This document shows, piece by piece, positions 53,773 to 62,218 of a stretch of 64,000 nucleotides of DNA; positions within the stretch are counted from its first letter, which is position 1; each line of letters begins with the position of its first letter. The notes below the pieces were generated by a model, which saw only the letters and a program-made list of their open reading frames with translations, was not told the origin of the DNA and did no database searches. The position numbers and the translations under genes are program-made. Origin of the DNA: Sphingobacterium sp. HMA12 (GTDB lineage Bacteria; Bacteroidota; Bacteroidia; Sphingobacteriales; Sphingobacteriaceae); contig NZ_BEYR01000001.1 of NCBI RefSeq assembly GCF_002933815.1, positions 2,411,765 to 2,475,764 of the forward strand. The letters run 5' to 3'.

Positions 53773-53838
53773 TCAGTGATTGTTCAGTGATCACTCAGTG
53801 CAGACTGAATAAACAATGAATGATTACTGAATAAAAAT
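53773..53838. repeat. Six phased 11-bp repeats
   Basis: Consecutive 11-bp units: TCAGTGATTGT, TCAGTGATCAC, TCAGTGCAGAC, TGAATAAACAA, TGAATGATTAC, TGAATAAAAAT. The first three share TCAGTG and the last three TGAAT. The period is close to one DNA turn, so the same face would be repeated. The array lies in the gap between the divergent TM2 gene (minus) and the end of obg. Confidence 0.6.
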
Positions 53839-54020
53839 TGATTTAAAATTGTGATAATGGATAAGTTGGTAGTTGGATGTATCCGTTTTAATGTTTATCT
53901 TAATTCGTCATAATCAGCCAATTGGAGAAATCATCAAAAATGGAATTATACCAAAAGTTTGGGGGCAGTAATTTTTTAGACATAAAATTTCATCTACTTG
54001 ATCCCATTTTTTTTACCGCA

Positions 54021-54079
54021 AATAATATAAACAGGAAAGGCGCTTCATGTTATGAAGCGCCTTTCCTGTTTATATTATT
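54021..54079. terminator. Perfect 28-bp hairpin after obg
   Basis: Two 28-base arms are perfect complements around a 3-base loop; the GC core is GGCGCTTCAT/ATGAAGCGCC. It follows the obg stop codon by 6 bases. There is no clean T-run on either strand, so it may be an atypical terminator or an mRNA-stabilising structure. Confidence 0.55.
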
Positions 54080-54085
54080 CAACTA

Positions 54086-55084
54086 TTACGAGTTAATTGC
54101 TTTCCAGATCATATCTTTCAATGGCAAAATATTCTTACCGGAAACAGACGAAATGAAAATATGGGGAAGTCCTCCAGGAAGTTCCTTTTCCATTTCCCTT
54201 TCAAGCTCATCATCAAGCATATCCGATTTTGTGATTGCCAACAACTTGGGTTTATCCGCCAATTCGGGATTATAAGCTGTCAGCTCATTCAACAAAATAC
54301 CATACTCCTCGGCTATTGTCCGATCGGTATCAGCTGGCACCATGAATAATAACACTGAATTCCGCTCGATATGTCTTAAGAAGCGGTAACCGAGCCCCCT
54401 GCCTTCCGAAGCCCCCTCAATGATCCCCGGAATATCCGCCATCACAAACGAGCGGTTATCGCGGTAACTCACCATACCTAGATTGGGTACCAACGTGGTA
54501 AATGGATAATTGGCAATTTCAGGTTTTGCGGCCGAAACGACAGACAATAAGGTTGATTTACCAGCATTTGGAAAACCTACCAAACCGACATCTGCCAGTA
54601 CCTTCAGTTCGAGAATCATCCATTGCTCTTTGCCTGGCATTCCGGGTTGCGCAAATCGGGGTGTCTGTTGTGTAGGTGACTTAAAATGCCAGTTACCTAA
54701 ACCACCCTTTCCTCCCGAAACCAAGATCTTCGTCTCCCCATCTTCGGTAATGTCAAACAACACCTCTCCGGTCTCCGCATCCTTGGCGATAGTACCCAAC
54801 GGTACTTCTAATATTTCATCCCTGCCGGTAGCACCAGTCCGTAGAGAACTGCCCCCGGACTCACCATTAGAGGCGATGATGTGTTTGCGGTACTTCAGAT
54901 GGAGCAATGTCCAAATATTCGTCGTTCCCTTTAGGATGATATGTCCTCCACGGCCACCGTCACCACCATCCGGACCACCTGTAGCAGTATGCTTGTCACG
55001 GTGCAAATGAGCCGAACCTGCCCCCCCATGTCCCGAACGACAACACACTTTCACATAATCAACAAAATTCGATCCTTGCGCCAT
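54086..55084 (-). CDS. obg: GTPase Obg
   Basis: A 332-residue GTPase needed for ribosome assembly and stress response. It has the Gly-rich Obg fold ([15 protein letters not shown]) and a G domain with GFPNAGKST (G1), [16 protein letters not shown] (G3) and TKSD (G4). It lacks the C-terminal OCT domain of longer Obg proteins. It follows adk by 37 bases on the minus strand. Confidence 0.96.
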   Translation of the reverse strand: MAQGSNFVDYVKVCCRSGHGGAGSAHLHRDKHTATGGPDGGDGGRGGHIILKGTTNIWTLLHLKYRKHIIASNGESGGSSLRTGATGRDEILEVPLGTIAKDAETGEVLFDITEDGETKILVSGGKGGLGNWHFKSPTQQTPRFAQPGMPGKEQWMILELKVLADVGLVGFPNAGKSTLLSVVSAAKPEIANYPFTTLVPNLGMVSYRDNRSFVMADIPGIIEGASEGRGLGYRFLRHIERNSVLLFMVPADTDRTIAEEYGILLNELTAYNPELADKPKLLAITKSDMLDDELEREMEKELPGGLPHIFISSVSGKNILPLKDMIWKAINS

Positions 55085-55121
55085 TACAATGTATTACAGT
55101 CTAAAAAAGTATTTATTTCAA

Positions 55122-55691
55122 TTAATAATTATCGATAATATCCGTTAGGCTTTTGAAGATTGTGTCAATCTCTCCAATACCATCCACTTTGGATAATTTA
55201 CCTTGCGCTTCATAATAAGGCAACACATGAATAGTTTTTGTAAAATACTCATCAATACGTTTCACCAATTTATCAGCATCGTCATCCGAACGGCCAGAAA
55301 TCTCTTTGCGTTTAGCGATGCGCGCTTTCAATTCGTCTTCATTTACATCCAGTGCGATTACGACGGAGATTGAGGTGTTGATACCTTCCAAAAAAGCATC
55401 CAATGCCTCTGCTTGAGCAACAGTACGTGGGAATCCGTCAAAGATAAATCCCTTTGCATCAGGATTTTTTTTCACTTCTTCTTCCAGCATTGCTATCGTA
55501 ATCGAATCTGGCACTAAATTTCCCTCAGCAATAATCTGGCTTACTTGTTGACCAAGTGGCGTTTGACCTTTAATATGTGCTCTAAAAATATCACCAGTTG
55601 AAATATGTATCAATTGATATTTTTCAATAAGCTTTGCAGATTGAGTTCCCTTACCTGCACCCGGAGGGCCAAATATTACAAGGTTTAGCAT
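55122..55691 (-). CDS. adk: Adenylate kinase
   Basis: A 189-residue enzyme interconverting ATP, ADP and AMP. The P-loop GPPGAGKGTQ, STGDIFRAH, FDGFPRT and the DDADKLVKRID segment are visible. The LID is of the short type without zinc cysteines. The gene follows tRNA-Arg(ACG) #1 and its terminator; no promoter consensus was found in the 36 bases between terminator and start, so it may depend on read-through from the tRNA promoter. Confidence 0.96.
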   Translation of the reverse strand: MLNLVIFGPPGAGKGTQSAKLIEKYQLIHISTGDIFRAHIKGQTPLGQQVSQIIAEGNLVPDSITIAMLEEEVKKNPDAKGFIFDGFPRTVAQAEALDAFLEGINTSISVVIALDVNEDELKARIAKRKEISGRSDDDADKLVKRIDEYFTKTIHVLPYYEAQGKLSKVDGIGEIDTIFKSLTDIIDNY

Positions 55692-55726
55692 AGTTTTATT
55701 TAAGAAATTAAAACGAGTTAAAAAAT

Positions 55727-55759
55727 AAAAGCCTAATCACAGATGATGACTAGGCTTTT
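55727..55759 (-). terminator. Terminator between tRNA-Arg #1 and adk
   Basis: On the minus strand AAAAGCCTAGTCA / TGATTAGGCTTTT (one mismatch), then ATTTTT. It lies between the tRNA 3' end and adk. Confidence 0.7.
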
Positions 55760-55765
55760 CAGTCG

Positions 55766-55839
55766 TGCGCTCCAAGGGAGTCGAACCCCTAACCTTCTGA
55801 TCCGTAGTCAGATGCTCTATCCAATTGAGCTAGGAGCGC
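55766..55839 (-). tRNA. tRNA-Arg(ACG), copy 1
   Basis: A 74-nt cloverleaf. The acceptor stem GCGCTCC/GGAGCGC is perfect with discriminator A, the anticodon stem TCTGA/TCAGA holds the loop CTACGGA (anticodon ACG, reading CGN Arg codons after modification to inosine), and the T-loop is TTCGACT. CCA is not encoded. Copies 2 and 3 lie upstream with changed acceptor stems. Confidence 0.93.
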
Positions 55840-55885
55840 AGTAAACCATTACGTTTAGAACTCTGTCCCATTTGTTTTGGTGACG

Positions 55886-55916
55886 CAAATATAGTCAGAA
55901 TTCATTTTTTTACAAA
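55886..55916 (-). promoter_or_regulatory. Promoter of tRNA-Arg copy 1
   Basis: Minus-strand TTTG (55916-55913), a 19-nt spacer and TATATTTG (55893-55886), an exact consensus match. The following GCGTCACCAAAAC resembles the sequence after the promoter of copies 3 and 2. Confidence 0.7.
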
Positions 55917-55979
55917 CTTTTTTTTAAAAAGAAGTTTCCATATCCCCCACAATCACCACGAACACCACCTTCTTTTAGT

Positions 55980-56008
55980 AAAAAAGCCAATCCTTAAGAT
56001 TGGCTTTT
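55980..56008 (-). terminator. Terminator after tRNA-Arg copy 2
   Basis: On the minus strand AAAAGCCAATC / GATTGGC with a 5-base loop, then T6. It lies one base after the tRNA 3' end. Confidence 0.75.
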
Positions 56009-56009
56009 G

Positions 56010-56083
<74 letters not shown>

Positions 56084-56112
56084 CTATATATATATACAGA
56101 ACCTGTATATTG

Positions 56113-56186
56113 TGCGCGCCAAGGGAGTCGAACCCCTAACCTTCTGATCCGTAGTCAGATGCTCTATCCAATTGAGCTAGGAGCGC
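56113..56186 (-). tRNA. tRNA-Arg(ACG), copy 3 (acceptor-stem mismatch)
   Basis: A 74-nt cloverleaf identical to copy 1 except in the 3' acceptor strand, which reads GGCGCGC instead of GGAGCGC. This leaves a U-C mismatch at position 5-68. The gene could be functional, decaying or under repair by gene conversion. It is the promoter-proximal copy. Confidence 0.85.
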
Positions 56187-56230
56187 TAAGCAACCAAAAC
56201 AAATCTGTATTCTTTTCCGTTTTGGTGATG

Positions 56231-56261
56231 CAAATATCGACATATTTATGGATTTAACAAA
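56231..56261 (-). promoter_or_regulatory. Promoter of tRNA-Arg copies 3 and 2
   Basis: Minus-strand TTTG (56261-56258), a 19-nt spacer and GATATTTG (56238-56231), one base off consensus. The spacing and the following GCATCACCAAAAC match the promoter of copy 1, suggesting duplication of a promoter-tRNA unit. Confidence 0.6.
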
Positions 56262-56360
56262 CATTTTTTCTCTTTTTTTAACTTTATGAAACAACATTTC
56301 GTTTATCTCGTTGATAATATTATATTTAAAATATCAACTTTTTTTTTCAGACACTGACAA

Positions 56361-57200
56361 ATGTTATTATTCATGAGCAAAAGAGAATTAAAACTCAGCA
56401 AAATCCGCATTGGTGACATCAGCATCTCGTATTATATCCGTCCCAGCAAATCATACCCTACTCCTAAAACCGTCCTATTTATTCATGGGTTCCCTTTCAA
56501 TAAGAACACCTGGAAACAACAATTGCTGGATCTTGACGAAGCATACACAGGGATTGCCATTGACGTCAGAGGACATGGTCTCAGTACAAATGGACATGGT
56601 TTCTTTTCTGTTGATGTGTTTGCCAAAGATCTTGTTGAATTTATACGCAAGCTGGACCTCAATCATGTTGTGCTCTGCGGTATCTCAATGGGCGGCTATA
56701 TCGCCCTGCGCACCTATGAGCTGATCGGCCAACAGTTAGCAGGATTGATTTTATGTGATACCAATTCCCTTGCGGACGACAACAAAGCCAAGCAAAAACG
56801 ATTCGATTCAATACAGGCATTACTTAAATATGGGAGACGACCATTTGCCATTGGTTTTACGGAAAATGTATTTTACGAAAAAACTATTCAGGAAAACCCG
56901 GAGGCCGTCGAACTCATCAAAAGCTGTATTCGTAGAAATGAGCTTTCCAGTATCTGTGCAACACAACTTGCACTCGCTTCCCGGACAGACACGACACATT
57001 CCTTAAAAACGATTATTATCCCGACCCTGGTGATCAAAGGTAAGCATGATAAATTGATGAGTGAGGAGCAGACTAATATTCTCATTGAAAACATCCCAGA
57101 TGTTAGATTCATGGAATTTGAAGAATCGGGACATTTACCAAATCTCGAAGAACCCGAAAAATTCAACAGGGTACTGAACGATTTTTTAATCAACATTTAG
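56361..57200 (+). CDS. Alpha/beta hydrolase
   Basis: A 279-residue alpha/beta-hydrolase-fold protein. The oxyanion segment FIHGFPFNKNTWKQQ, the nucleophile elbow CGISMGGY (Ser near residue 115), an acid in the IKGKHDK segment, and the catalytic His in SGHLPNLEEPEKF are all present. It probably cleaves an ester or similar bond; the substrate is unknown. ATG at 56361 (MLLFMSK) and 56373 (MSKREL) are both possible, and the second looks more natural. It is monocistronic and convergent with the PUR-domain gene. Confidence 0.85.
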   Translation: MLLFMSKRELKLSKIRIGDISISYYIRPSKSYPTPKTVLFIHGFPFNKNTWKQQLLDLDEAYTGIAIDVRGHGLSTNGHGFFSVDVFAKDLVEFIRKLDLNHVVLCGISMGGYIALRTYELIGQQLAGLILCDTNSLADDNKAKQKRFDSIQALLKYGRRPFAIGFTENVFYEKTIQENPEAVELIKSCIRRNELSSICATQLALASRTDTTHSLKTIIIPTLVIKGKHDKLMSEEQTNILIENIPDVRFMEFEESGHLPNLEEPEKFNRVLNDFLINI

Positions 57201-57237
57201 AATACATTCGGACCAAGTGCATATTGCCTTGGTACAT

Positions 57238-57261
57238 AAAAAAAGCCACGCGAGTGGCTTA
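57238..57261. terminator. Bidirectional terminator
   Basis: AAGCCAC-GCGA-GTGGCTT with an A-run before and T-rich sequence after, between convergent genes. Confidence 0.7.
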
Positions 57262-57297
57262 TTTCTTTTTTTCATTAAGATTTCATTCTATAATACG

Positions 57298-57633
57298 TTA
57301 GAACGAAAAATCATCTTTTGAACGACTATCAGCTTCCTCAGCATACGCATCGTCAAAGTTAGGCTCATATCGTTTTTCGATTACTTCCTGATTGGACTTA
57401 ATGTAATTTACAACATCCGTCAAACCTTCCGCAAACTTCTCAAAATCTTCTTTGTATAAGAAAATCTTATGCTTAATAAACTGGCCATCCTCAAAGCGCT
57501 TCTTGCTTTCTGTGATAGTAATGTAGTAATCGTTCGATCGAGTTGCTTTTACATCAAAAAAATAAGTTCGCTTACCTGCTCTCACCTTTTTTGAAAAAAC
57601 CTCTTCACGCTCTTTGTTTTCAAAATCTCCCAT
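57298..57633 (-). CDS. PUR-family (DUF3276) nucleic acid-binding protein
   Basis: A 111-residue protein with one PUR domain (about 10-85): VFSKKVRAGKRTYFFDVKAT, DYYITITESKKRF and HKIFLYKEDFEKFAEGL, then a disordered acidic tail. PUR proteins of Bacteroidota and Borrelia bind single-stranded DNA or RNA and can act as regulators. It is monocistronic. Confidence 0.88.
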   Translation of the reverse strand: MGDFENKEREEVFSKKVRAGKRTYFFDVKATRSNDYYITITESKKRFEDGQFIKHKIFLYKEDFEKFAEGLTDVVNYIKSNQEVIEKRYEPNFDDAYAEEADSRSKDDFSF

Positions 57634-57867
57634 TGGTTGTTATTTAAGTTTAAAGTAATCTTAATCTTTGATAAATATATAATAATTCATTTTAATACAC
57701 CAAATAATATTAAAAAAAAAGACAATAAACAGCAAAAATGGTATATTCATTCAACCGACATCGGATAAAAATTAAACAACAATATTTTTTACCGACGAAA
57801 TCAGTACATTTACCGAAAATATAAGTTGTATTACCTAAAGCGAATATGTATAGTTTATTTGTGCCTC

Positions 57868-57875
57868 TATCTTTG
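57868..57875 (+). promoter_or_regulatory. -7 element TATCTTTG before the LiaF-like gene
   Basis: An exact TAnnTTTG match 22 nt before the ATG. No TTG lies at the right distance upstream. The region 57634-57867 otherwise shows nothing. Confidence 0.45.
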
Positions 57876-57897
57876 AGTCATAAATAGTAAAAACATT

Positions 57898-58779
57898 ATG
57901 GAAAAAGAACCTATCATACCAAACAGCAATAACAGCCGCAATATCGTGGGGGCCATTGTCATCATTGTAGGTATATTCTTATTATTGAATAACCTCAATC
58001 TAGGAAATTGGTTTCCGAACTGGTTATTTAGCTGGCCAACGATTTTGATCATCATCGGCCTTGTTATTGGCGTCAACTCCCAATTTCAGAAAAAATCGGC
58101 AATCATCTTATTAATTATCGGCGGCGCCAGCCTTATTTCAAGGATGATGCGTACAGACTTTGGTTCCGTAACCGTCCCTATCATCATCATTTCGCTTGGG
58201 ATTTATTTTATCATGAGTAAACGCAAACCGCCGATGGTCCCACCCACCTACCCCAATCCACCACAGAATCCATACGACTGGGATAAACGGGTGAATATAC
58301 CGACGGATCATCCCGCTGACACAACAGCCCCAGATGCTGAAGCAAAACCTTTTAACGAACAATACGGATCAAGCCAACAAGCCTCGCCCAACGCGCAGGC
58401 TTTTGGCAACAAAGAGAACAGCTCATTTCACCAATCTTTTGAGGACAGTCTTAATCTGAACACGATTTTTGCAGGCCAAAAGAAAGTCATCTATTCCAAA
58501 CATTTTAGAGGCGGTAATTTGACCAATGTCTTTGGCAGTATTGAACTGGATCTAACAAAAGCTGACATTCAGCAGGCAATCGTCATTGACACTTTCCAAT
58601 TATTTGGCAGTGCGCGTATTATTATCCCACCGCATTGGACGGTATTTAGCAATGTGGCTTCCATATTAGGGTCTGTCGATGACCGAAGGTTCCAGACGAT
58701 CTACAACCCGGATACGGATAAAAAAATCTACATTACCGGCACTTGTATTCTGGGTAACTTAACGATAAAAAATGCTTAA
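57898..58779 (+). CDS. LiaF-like membrane protein
   Basis: A 293-residue protein with about four N-terminal membrane helices (residues 16-107, LiaF-TM-like), a Pro/Asn/Gln-rich linker, and a C-terminal region (about 205-290) with FGSIELDLTKADI, FQLFGSARIIIPPHW and GTCILGNLTIKN, the pattern of LiaF C-terminal domains. In Firmicutes LiaF inhibits the sensor kinase LiaS in the envelope-stress response. Here it precedes a LytS-type kinase and LytTR regulator by 3 bases and an overlap, so a similar inhibitory role is likely. Confidence 0.8.
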   Translation: MEKEPIIPNSNNSRNIVGAIVIIVGIFLLLNNLNLGNWFPNWLFSWPTILIIIGLVIGVNSQFQKKSAIILLIIGGASLISRMMRTDFGSVTVPIIIISLGIYFIMSKRKPPMVPPTYPNPPQNPYDWDKRVNIPTDHPADTTAPDAEAKPFNEQYGSSQQASPNAQAFGNKENSSFHQSFEDSLNLNTIFAGQKKVIYSKHFRGGNLTNVFGSIELDLTKADIQQAIVIDTFQLFGSARIIIPPHWTVFSNVASILGSVDDRRFQTIYNPDTDKKIYITGTCILGNLTIKNA

Positions 58780-58782
58780 TCG

Positions 58783-59829
58783 ATGAAAAATAGGCTGACG
58801 CTCAGTATTAAAAGTCGTTTAATAGGCATTATTTGTATATCCGTATTTATCGGATATCTTGCATTACAATATTTACTGATGCTACGTTCAGGATTTGATT
58901 CTCAACTAGCATTTAAAGATTCGTTGATCAATAGTGCTGTGATGATGTTTTGCTGCTACGGCATGTCCTCTGCATTAAACTTCTACACACCACAACCGCG
59001 CGAGATATGGAAGGTATTGATCATAGGTTTAATTATGGCCGCCATTAGTACTGGATTGAGCCGTTTTTTAATGAATTATTTTATCCAGCCCAATTTTATC
59101 ACACTTTTGGATTTAACATTACCTTTTCGGGGTATAGTTAACTTCCTGATCCTAACTTCGGTCGCTATTATAAATATCGTCTGGAATATTCAGGAAGATA
59201 ATATCAATAATATCAAACGGAAACAAGAATCCGAAAATCTGCTTCGCGAAGCAGAGCTTTATAATTTGCGGCAACAGCTGCAACCACACTTTCTATTCAA
59301 CAGCTTGAATTCGATCATTGCCCTTATTGGCGCCAATCCGGATGAAGCCCGTAATATGACATTTCAACTGTCCGATTTTTTGCGAGGTACGATGAGAAAG
59401 GAAAACAATCAGATTATCACACTGGAAGAAGAACTAGACCATCTGCAACTCTACCTTGATATCGAAAAGGTACGCTTTGGTCATCGCCTGAACACTTCCA
59501 TCTCCTCCTCTGAGGAAATATTCAGTAATAAATTGCCTGCAATGATCATCCAGCCTCTGGTAGAAAATGCCATTAAGCATGGATTGTACAATATAACCGA
59601 CCAAGTCGAAATACAAATTAAATGCACTTCAAATGAGGGGCAACTTCTGATTCAAATTACCAATCCATTTGATGTCGAGGAGCAATCAAGCCCGAAAAAA
59701 GGAACCGGATTTGGACTTTCCAGTATCCAACGCCGATTATATCTTTTATATGGAAGAAATGATCTTATGGAGACCCAGATTCAGGACAATATATTTACTA
59801 GCACCCTAAAAATACCTCAATATGATTAA
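58783..59829 (+). CDS. LytS-family sensor histidine kinase
   Basis: A 348-residue kinase with about four membrane helices in the first 135 residues and no large periplasmic loop, a coiled region, then the His_kinase domain with the phosphorylated His169 in LQPHFLFNSLN, the N box VENAIKHG, and GTGFGLSSIQRRL. It lies between a LiaF-like gene and a LytTR response regulator that it overlaps by 8 bases, so the regulator is its partner. The signal is probably membrane perturbation, as inferred from the LiaF-like neighbour. Confidence 0.9.
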   Translation: MKNRLTLSIKSRLIGIICISVFIGYLALQYLLMLRSGFDSQLAFKDSLINSAVMMFCCYGMSSALNFYTPQPREIWKVLIIGLIMAAISTGLSRFLMNYFIQPNFITLLDLTLPFRGIVNFLILTSVAIINIVWNIQEDNINNIKRKQESENLLREAELYNLRQQLQPHFLFNSLNSIIALIGANPDEARNMTFQLSDFLRGTMRKENNQIITLEEELDHLQLYLDIEKVRFGHRLNTSISSSEEIFSNKLPAMIIQPLVENAIKHGLYNITDQVEIQIKCTSNEGQLLIQITNPFDVEEQSSPKKGTGFGLSSIQRRLYLLYGRNDLMETQIQDNIFTSTLKIPQYD

Positions 59830-60562
59830 AGTCGTTATCATTGATGATGAACCCTTAGCACGCTCCATTATTGCGGGCTATTTAAAAAACGAAGCTGATG
59901 TGAGCGTTATGGCTGAGTGTGGAGATGGTTTTGAAGGCGTTAAAGCCATCCAGACACACGAACCGGACCTGGTTTTTTTGGATGTACAGATGCCAAAGTT
60001 GACCGGTTTTGAAATGCTCGAACTGGTCGATAACCCTCCAGCCATTATTTTTACAACTGCATTTGATGAGTATGCCTTAAAAGCTTTTGAAAAGAATGCC
60101 CTGGACTATCTGCTAAAACCTGTATCTCCCATGCGTTTCAAAAAAGCGTTGGAAAAATTTAGGTCCAGCTATTCCGCTCCGGAGAAAAAGGTACAGCCCA
60201 ACTATGAAGTCCTCGCGGCACAAGACGAAACTAAGATCGACCGTATCGTTGTAAAAACTGGTACTCAAATCAAGATCATCCCTATCGACACCGTCAAATA
60301 CCTGGAGTCTTACGATGACTATGTAAAGATACATACCAAAGATGGGATGTACCTCAAAAACAAAACCATGGCATTTTTTGAAAAATCTTTAGATCCAAAT
60401 CAATTTGTGCGAATTCACCGTTCATTTATCATTAAAGTAGATCAACTGGCTAAATTGGAGCCTTATGAAAAAGACTCCTATATCGCGGCCTTGGTATCCG
60501 GAGAAAAGCTCAATATCAGCAAATCAGGTTATGCCCGGCTAAAACAATTGATTGGAATTTAA
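59822..60562 (+). CDS. LytTR-family response regulator
   Basis: A 246-residue regulator with an N-terminal receiver domain (phosphorylation site Asp54 in FLDVQMPKLTG, Lys in LLKPVSP) and a C-terminal LytTR DNA-binding domain (about 140-245). It overlaps the kinase gene. A promoter for the next gene begins inside its 3' end, so that gene is likely expressed separately and may be a target. Confidence 0.92.
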   Translation: MIKVVIIDDEPLARSIIAGYLKNEADVSVMAECGDGFEGVKAIQTHEPDLVFLDVQMPKLTGFEMLELVDNPPAIIFTTAFDEYALKAFEKNALDYLLKPVSPMRFKKALEKFRSSYSAPEKKVQPNYEVLAAQDETKIDRIVVKTGTQIKIIPIDTVKYLESYDDYVKIHTKDGMYLKNKTMAFFEKSLDPNQFVRIHRSFIIKVDQLAKLEPYEKDSYIAALVSGEKLNISKSGYARLKQLIGI

Positions 60563-60578
60563 ACATTCCGTAGATTTG
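60548..60578 (+). promoter_or_regulatory. Promoter of the serine hydrolase gene
   Basis: TTG (60548-60550), a 20-nt spacer and TAGATTTG (60571-60578). The -33 element is inside the response regulator gene. Transcription would start about 10 nt before the ATG. Confidence 0.6.
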
Positions 60579-60593
60579 TGCCTAACAATGGTT

Positions 60594-62036
60594 ATGAAAC
60601 ATTTTTATACAGCAATATTGTTGGGCATCTCTTCTTACTCCTTTGCCCAGACAAATCAAGCGGAACAGGTCAACAAAGGAGTTTATAACAAATTGGAATT
60701 TTTCATCAATTCCCAGATGACAGACTCTGCCTATAATCTTGCTAGTGACGCCTATAAACAGCAATATAGTCTTCCGAAATTCACACAGATGTTACGGCAG
60801 ATCTACCCTTTGGGTAGGGTTAAAAGTTCTGAAATCACCAGTTTTGAAAAAAGTGCGGCAACCTATCGCCTGGATTTTGACAATCAGTCTTACGAGTTAT
60901 TATTTGCCACAGATTCAACGCTCAAGTTTAACACTTTACACTTTAGCCAGCTGAACCAACCTGCTTCAGAAAAAAGCAGCCCAGAAAAAACGATAGAGAC
61001 ACTCTCTCCGTCAAAAACCATGGACAGAGATGACTTTTTCATCGACTCCGTTGCAAATTCGTACCTAAAGCAACAAAATGCCCAGTCTCTTGCCATAGGC
61101 ATTATTAAAAACGGGCAATCTAAAACCTATTTCTACGGCGAGACAGCAAAAGGCAACCAAATATTACCGACAAAAACTTCACTTTACGAAATCGGTTCAC
61201 TCAGTAAAGTTTTTACAGCCATCTTATTGTCGAATCTTGTTGAAGAGGGAACTATAACGTTAGATCAACCCATATCTTTATTCCTTCCGGATACACTTAA
61301 AAAGAACGAAGATCTGACTAAAATAACGTTTCAGATGCTAGCCAACCACACATCTGGATTTCCACGGCTGCCCGACAACTTTGAAAAAATAAAGGGATAC
61401 AACGGGAATGACCCTTACAAAGGATACGACAGAAAAGCACTCTATAGCTATTTATCCGGTTTCAAAAATCAAAAGACACCAGGGCAGGAATACGAATACA
61501 GCAATCTAGGCTACGCAGTACTTGGGGATATCATCTCTAGCATTTACAAAAAATCGTATGATCAGATTGTCCGCGATATCATCTGTAAACCACTCGAAAT
61601 GAGTAATACCTTTCAGGTATTAGATCCAAAAAGAAAAGATACTTTTAAAGTATACGATAAGAATGGGCAGGAAGTAACGACCTGGTCTTTCGATGCTTTC
61701 AGTGCTGCCGGCGGGTTAAAGTCCACAGTGGAAGATTTGCTTAAATTCGCGAACGCACAGTTTAAGATGCCGCAGAGTCCACTTGAAAATGCAATGGCCA
61801 ACACCAGATTGTTCACCTTCTTTCTTCCGCCCGATACCGATTTGGGGTTAGCATGGCACATGAACCTACTCGATGACCTTACTTTTTATTGGCACAATGG
61901 GGGGACAGCCGGCAGCAGTTCTTACCTGGCTTTATCTCCGGATAAAAAAAGTGCCGTAGTCGTCTTGTCCAATGCCGCACTTTCTGTCGATGACCAAGGA
62001 AAAAGCATTTTAGACTATCTGCTTCATACAAAATAA
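60594..62036 (+). CDS. Serine hydrolase of the class C beta-lactamase/PBP4* type
   Basis: A 480-residue secreted protein: signal peptide MKHFYTAILLGISSYSFAQ, a DUF3887-like region (about 25-110), then a class C beta-lactamase fold with the SLSK nucleophile motif in IGSLSKVFTAI, YSN in YEYSNLGYAVLG, and HNGGTAGSS in the KTG position. Such enzymes may be esterases, D-amino-acid peptidases or peptidoglycan amidases; actual beta-lactamase activity is doubtful. I chose the start at 60594 (60588 possible). An upstream in-frame extension into the regulator gene is not needed. Confidence 0.85.
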   Translation: MKHFYTAILLGISSYSFAQTNQAEQVNKGVYNKLEFFINSQMTDSAYNLASDAYKQQYSLPKFTQMLRQIYPLGRVKSSEITSFEKSAATYRLDFDNQSYELLFATDSTLKFNTLHFSQLNQPASEKSSPEKTIETLSPSKTMDRDDFFIDSVANSYLKQQNAQSLAIGIIKNGQSKTYFYGETAKGNQILPTKTSLYEIGSLSKVFTAILLSNLVEEGTITLDQPISLFLPDTLKKNEDLTKITFQMLANHTSGFPRLPDNFEKIKGYNGNDPYKGYDRKALYSYLSGFKNQKTPGQEYEYSNLGYAVLGDIISSIYKKSYDQIVRDIICKPLEMSNTFQVLDPKRKDTFKVYDKNGQEVTTWSFDAFSAAGGLKSTVEDLLKFANAQFKMPQSPLENAMANTRLFTFFLPPDTDLGLAWHMNLLDDLTFYWHNGGTAGSSSYLALSPDKKSAVVVLSNAALSVDDQGKSILDYLLHTK

Positions 62037-62058
62037 AAAAAAGCGAAATATCATTATC

Positions 62059-62092
62059 AAGGCTATATCGAAACAACGATATAGCTTTTTTT
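62059..62092 (+). terminator. Terminator of the serine hydrolase gene
   Basis: GCTATATCG-AAACAA-CGATATAGC followed by T7. Confidence 0.8.
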
Positions 62093-62117
62093 GTTCTAAT
62101 AAAAACAGTTTGTTTTG

Positions 62118-62148
62118 TTGTGACACAAATGATTAACGGTTAACTTTG
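62118..62148 (+). promoter_or_regulatory. Promoter of the 2-hydroxyacid dehydrogenase gene
   Basis: TTG (62118-62120), a 20-nt spacer and TAACTTTG (62141-62148), an exact consensus match. The leader would be about 65 nt. Confidence 0.65.
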
Positions 62149-62218
62149 ATGAACAGTCTACATAAAACGGGACTTCTAATTTGTTTTGCAACAAGCTACA
62201 AGATAACATAACACTTAC

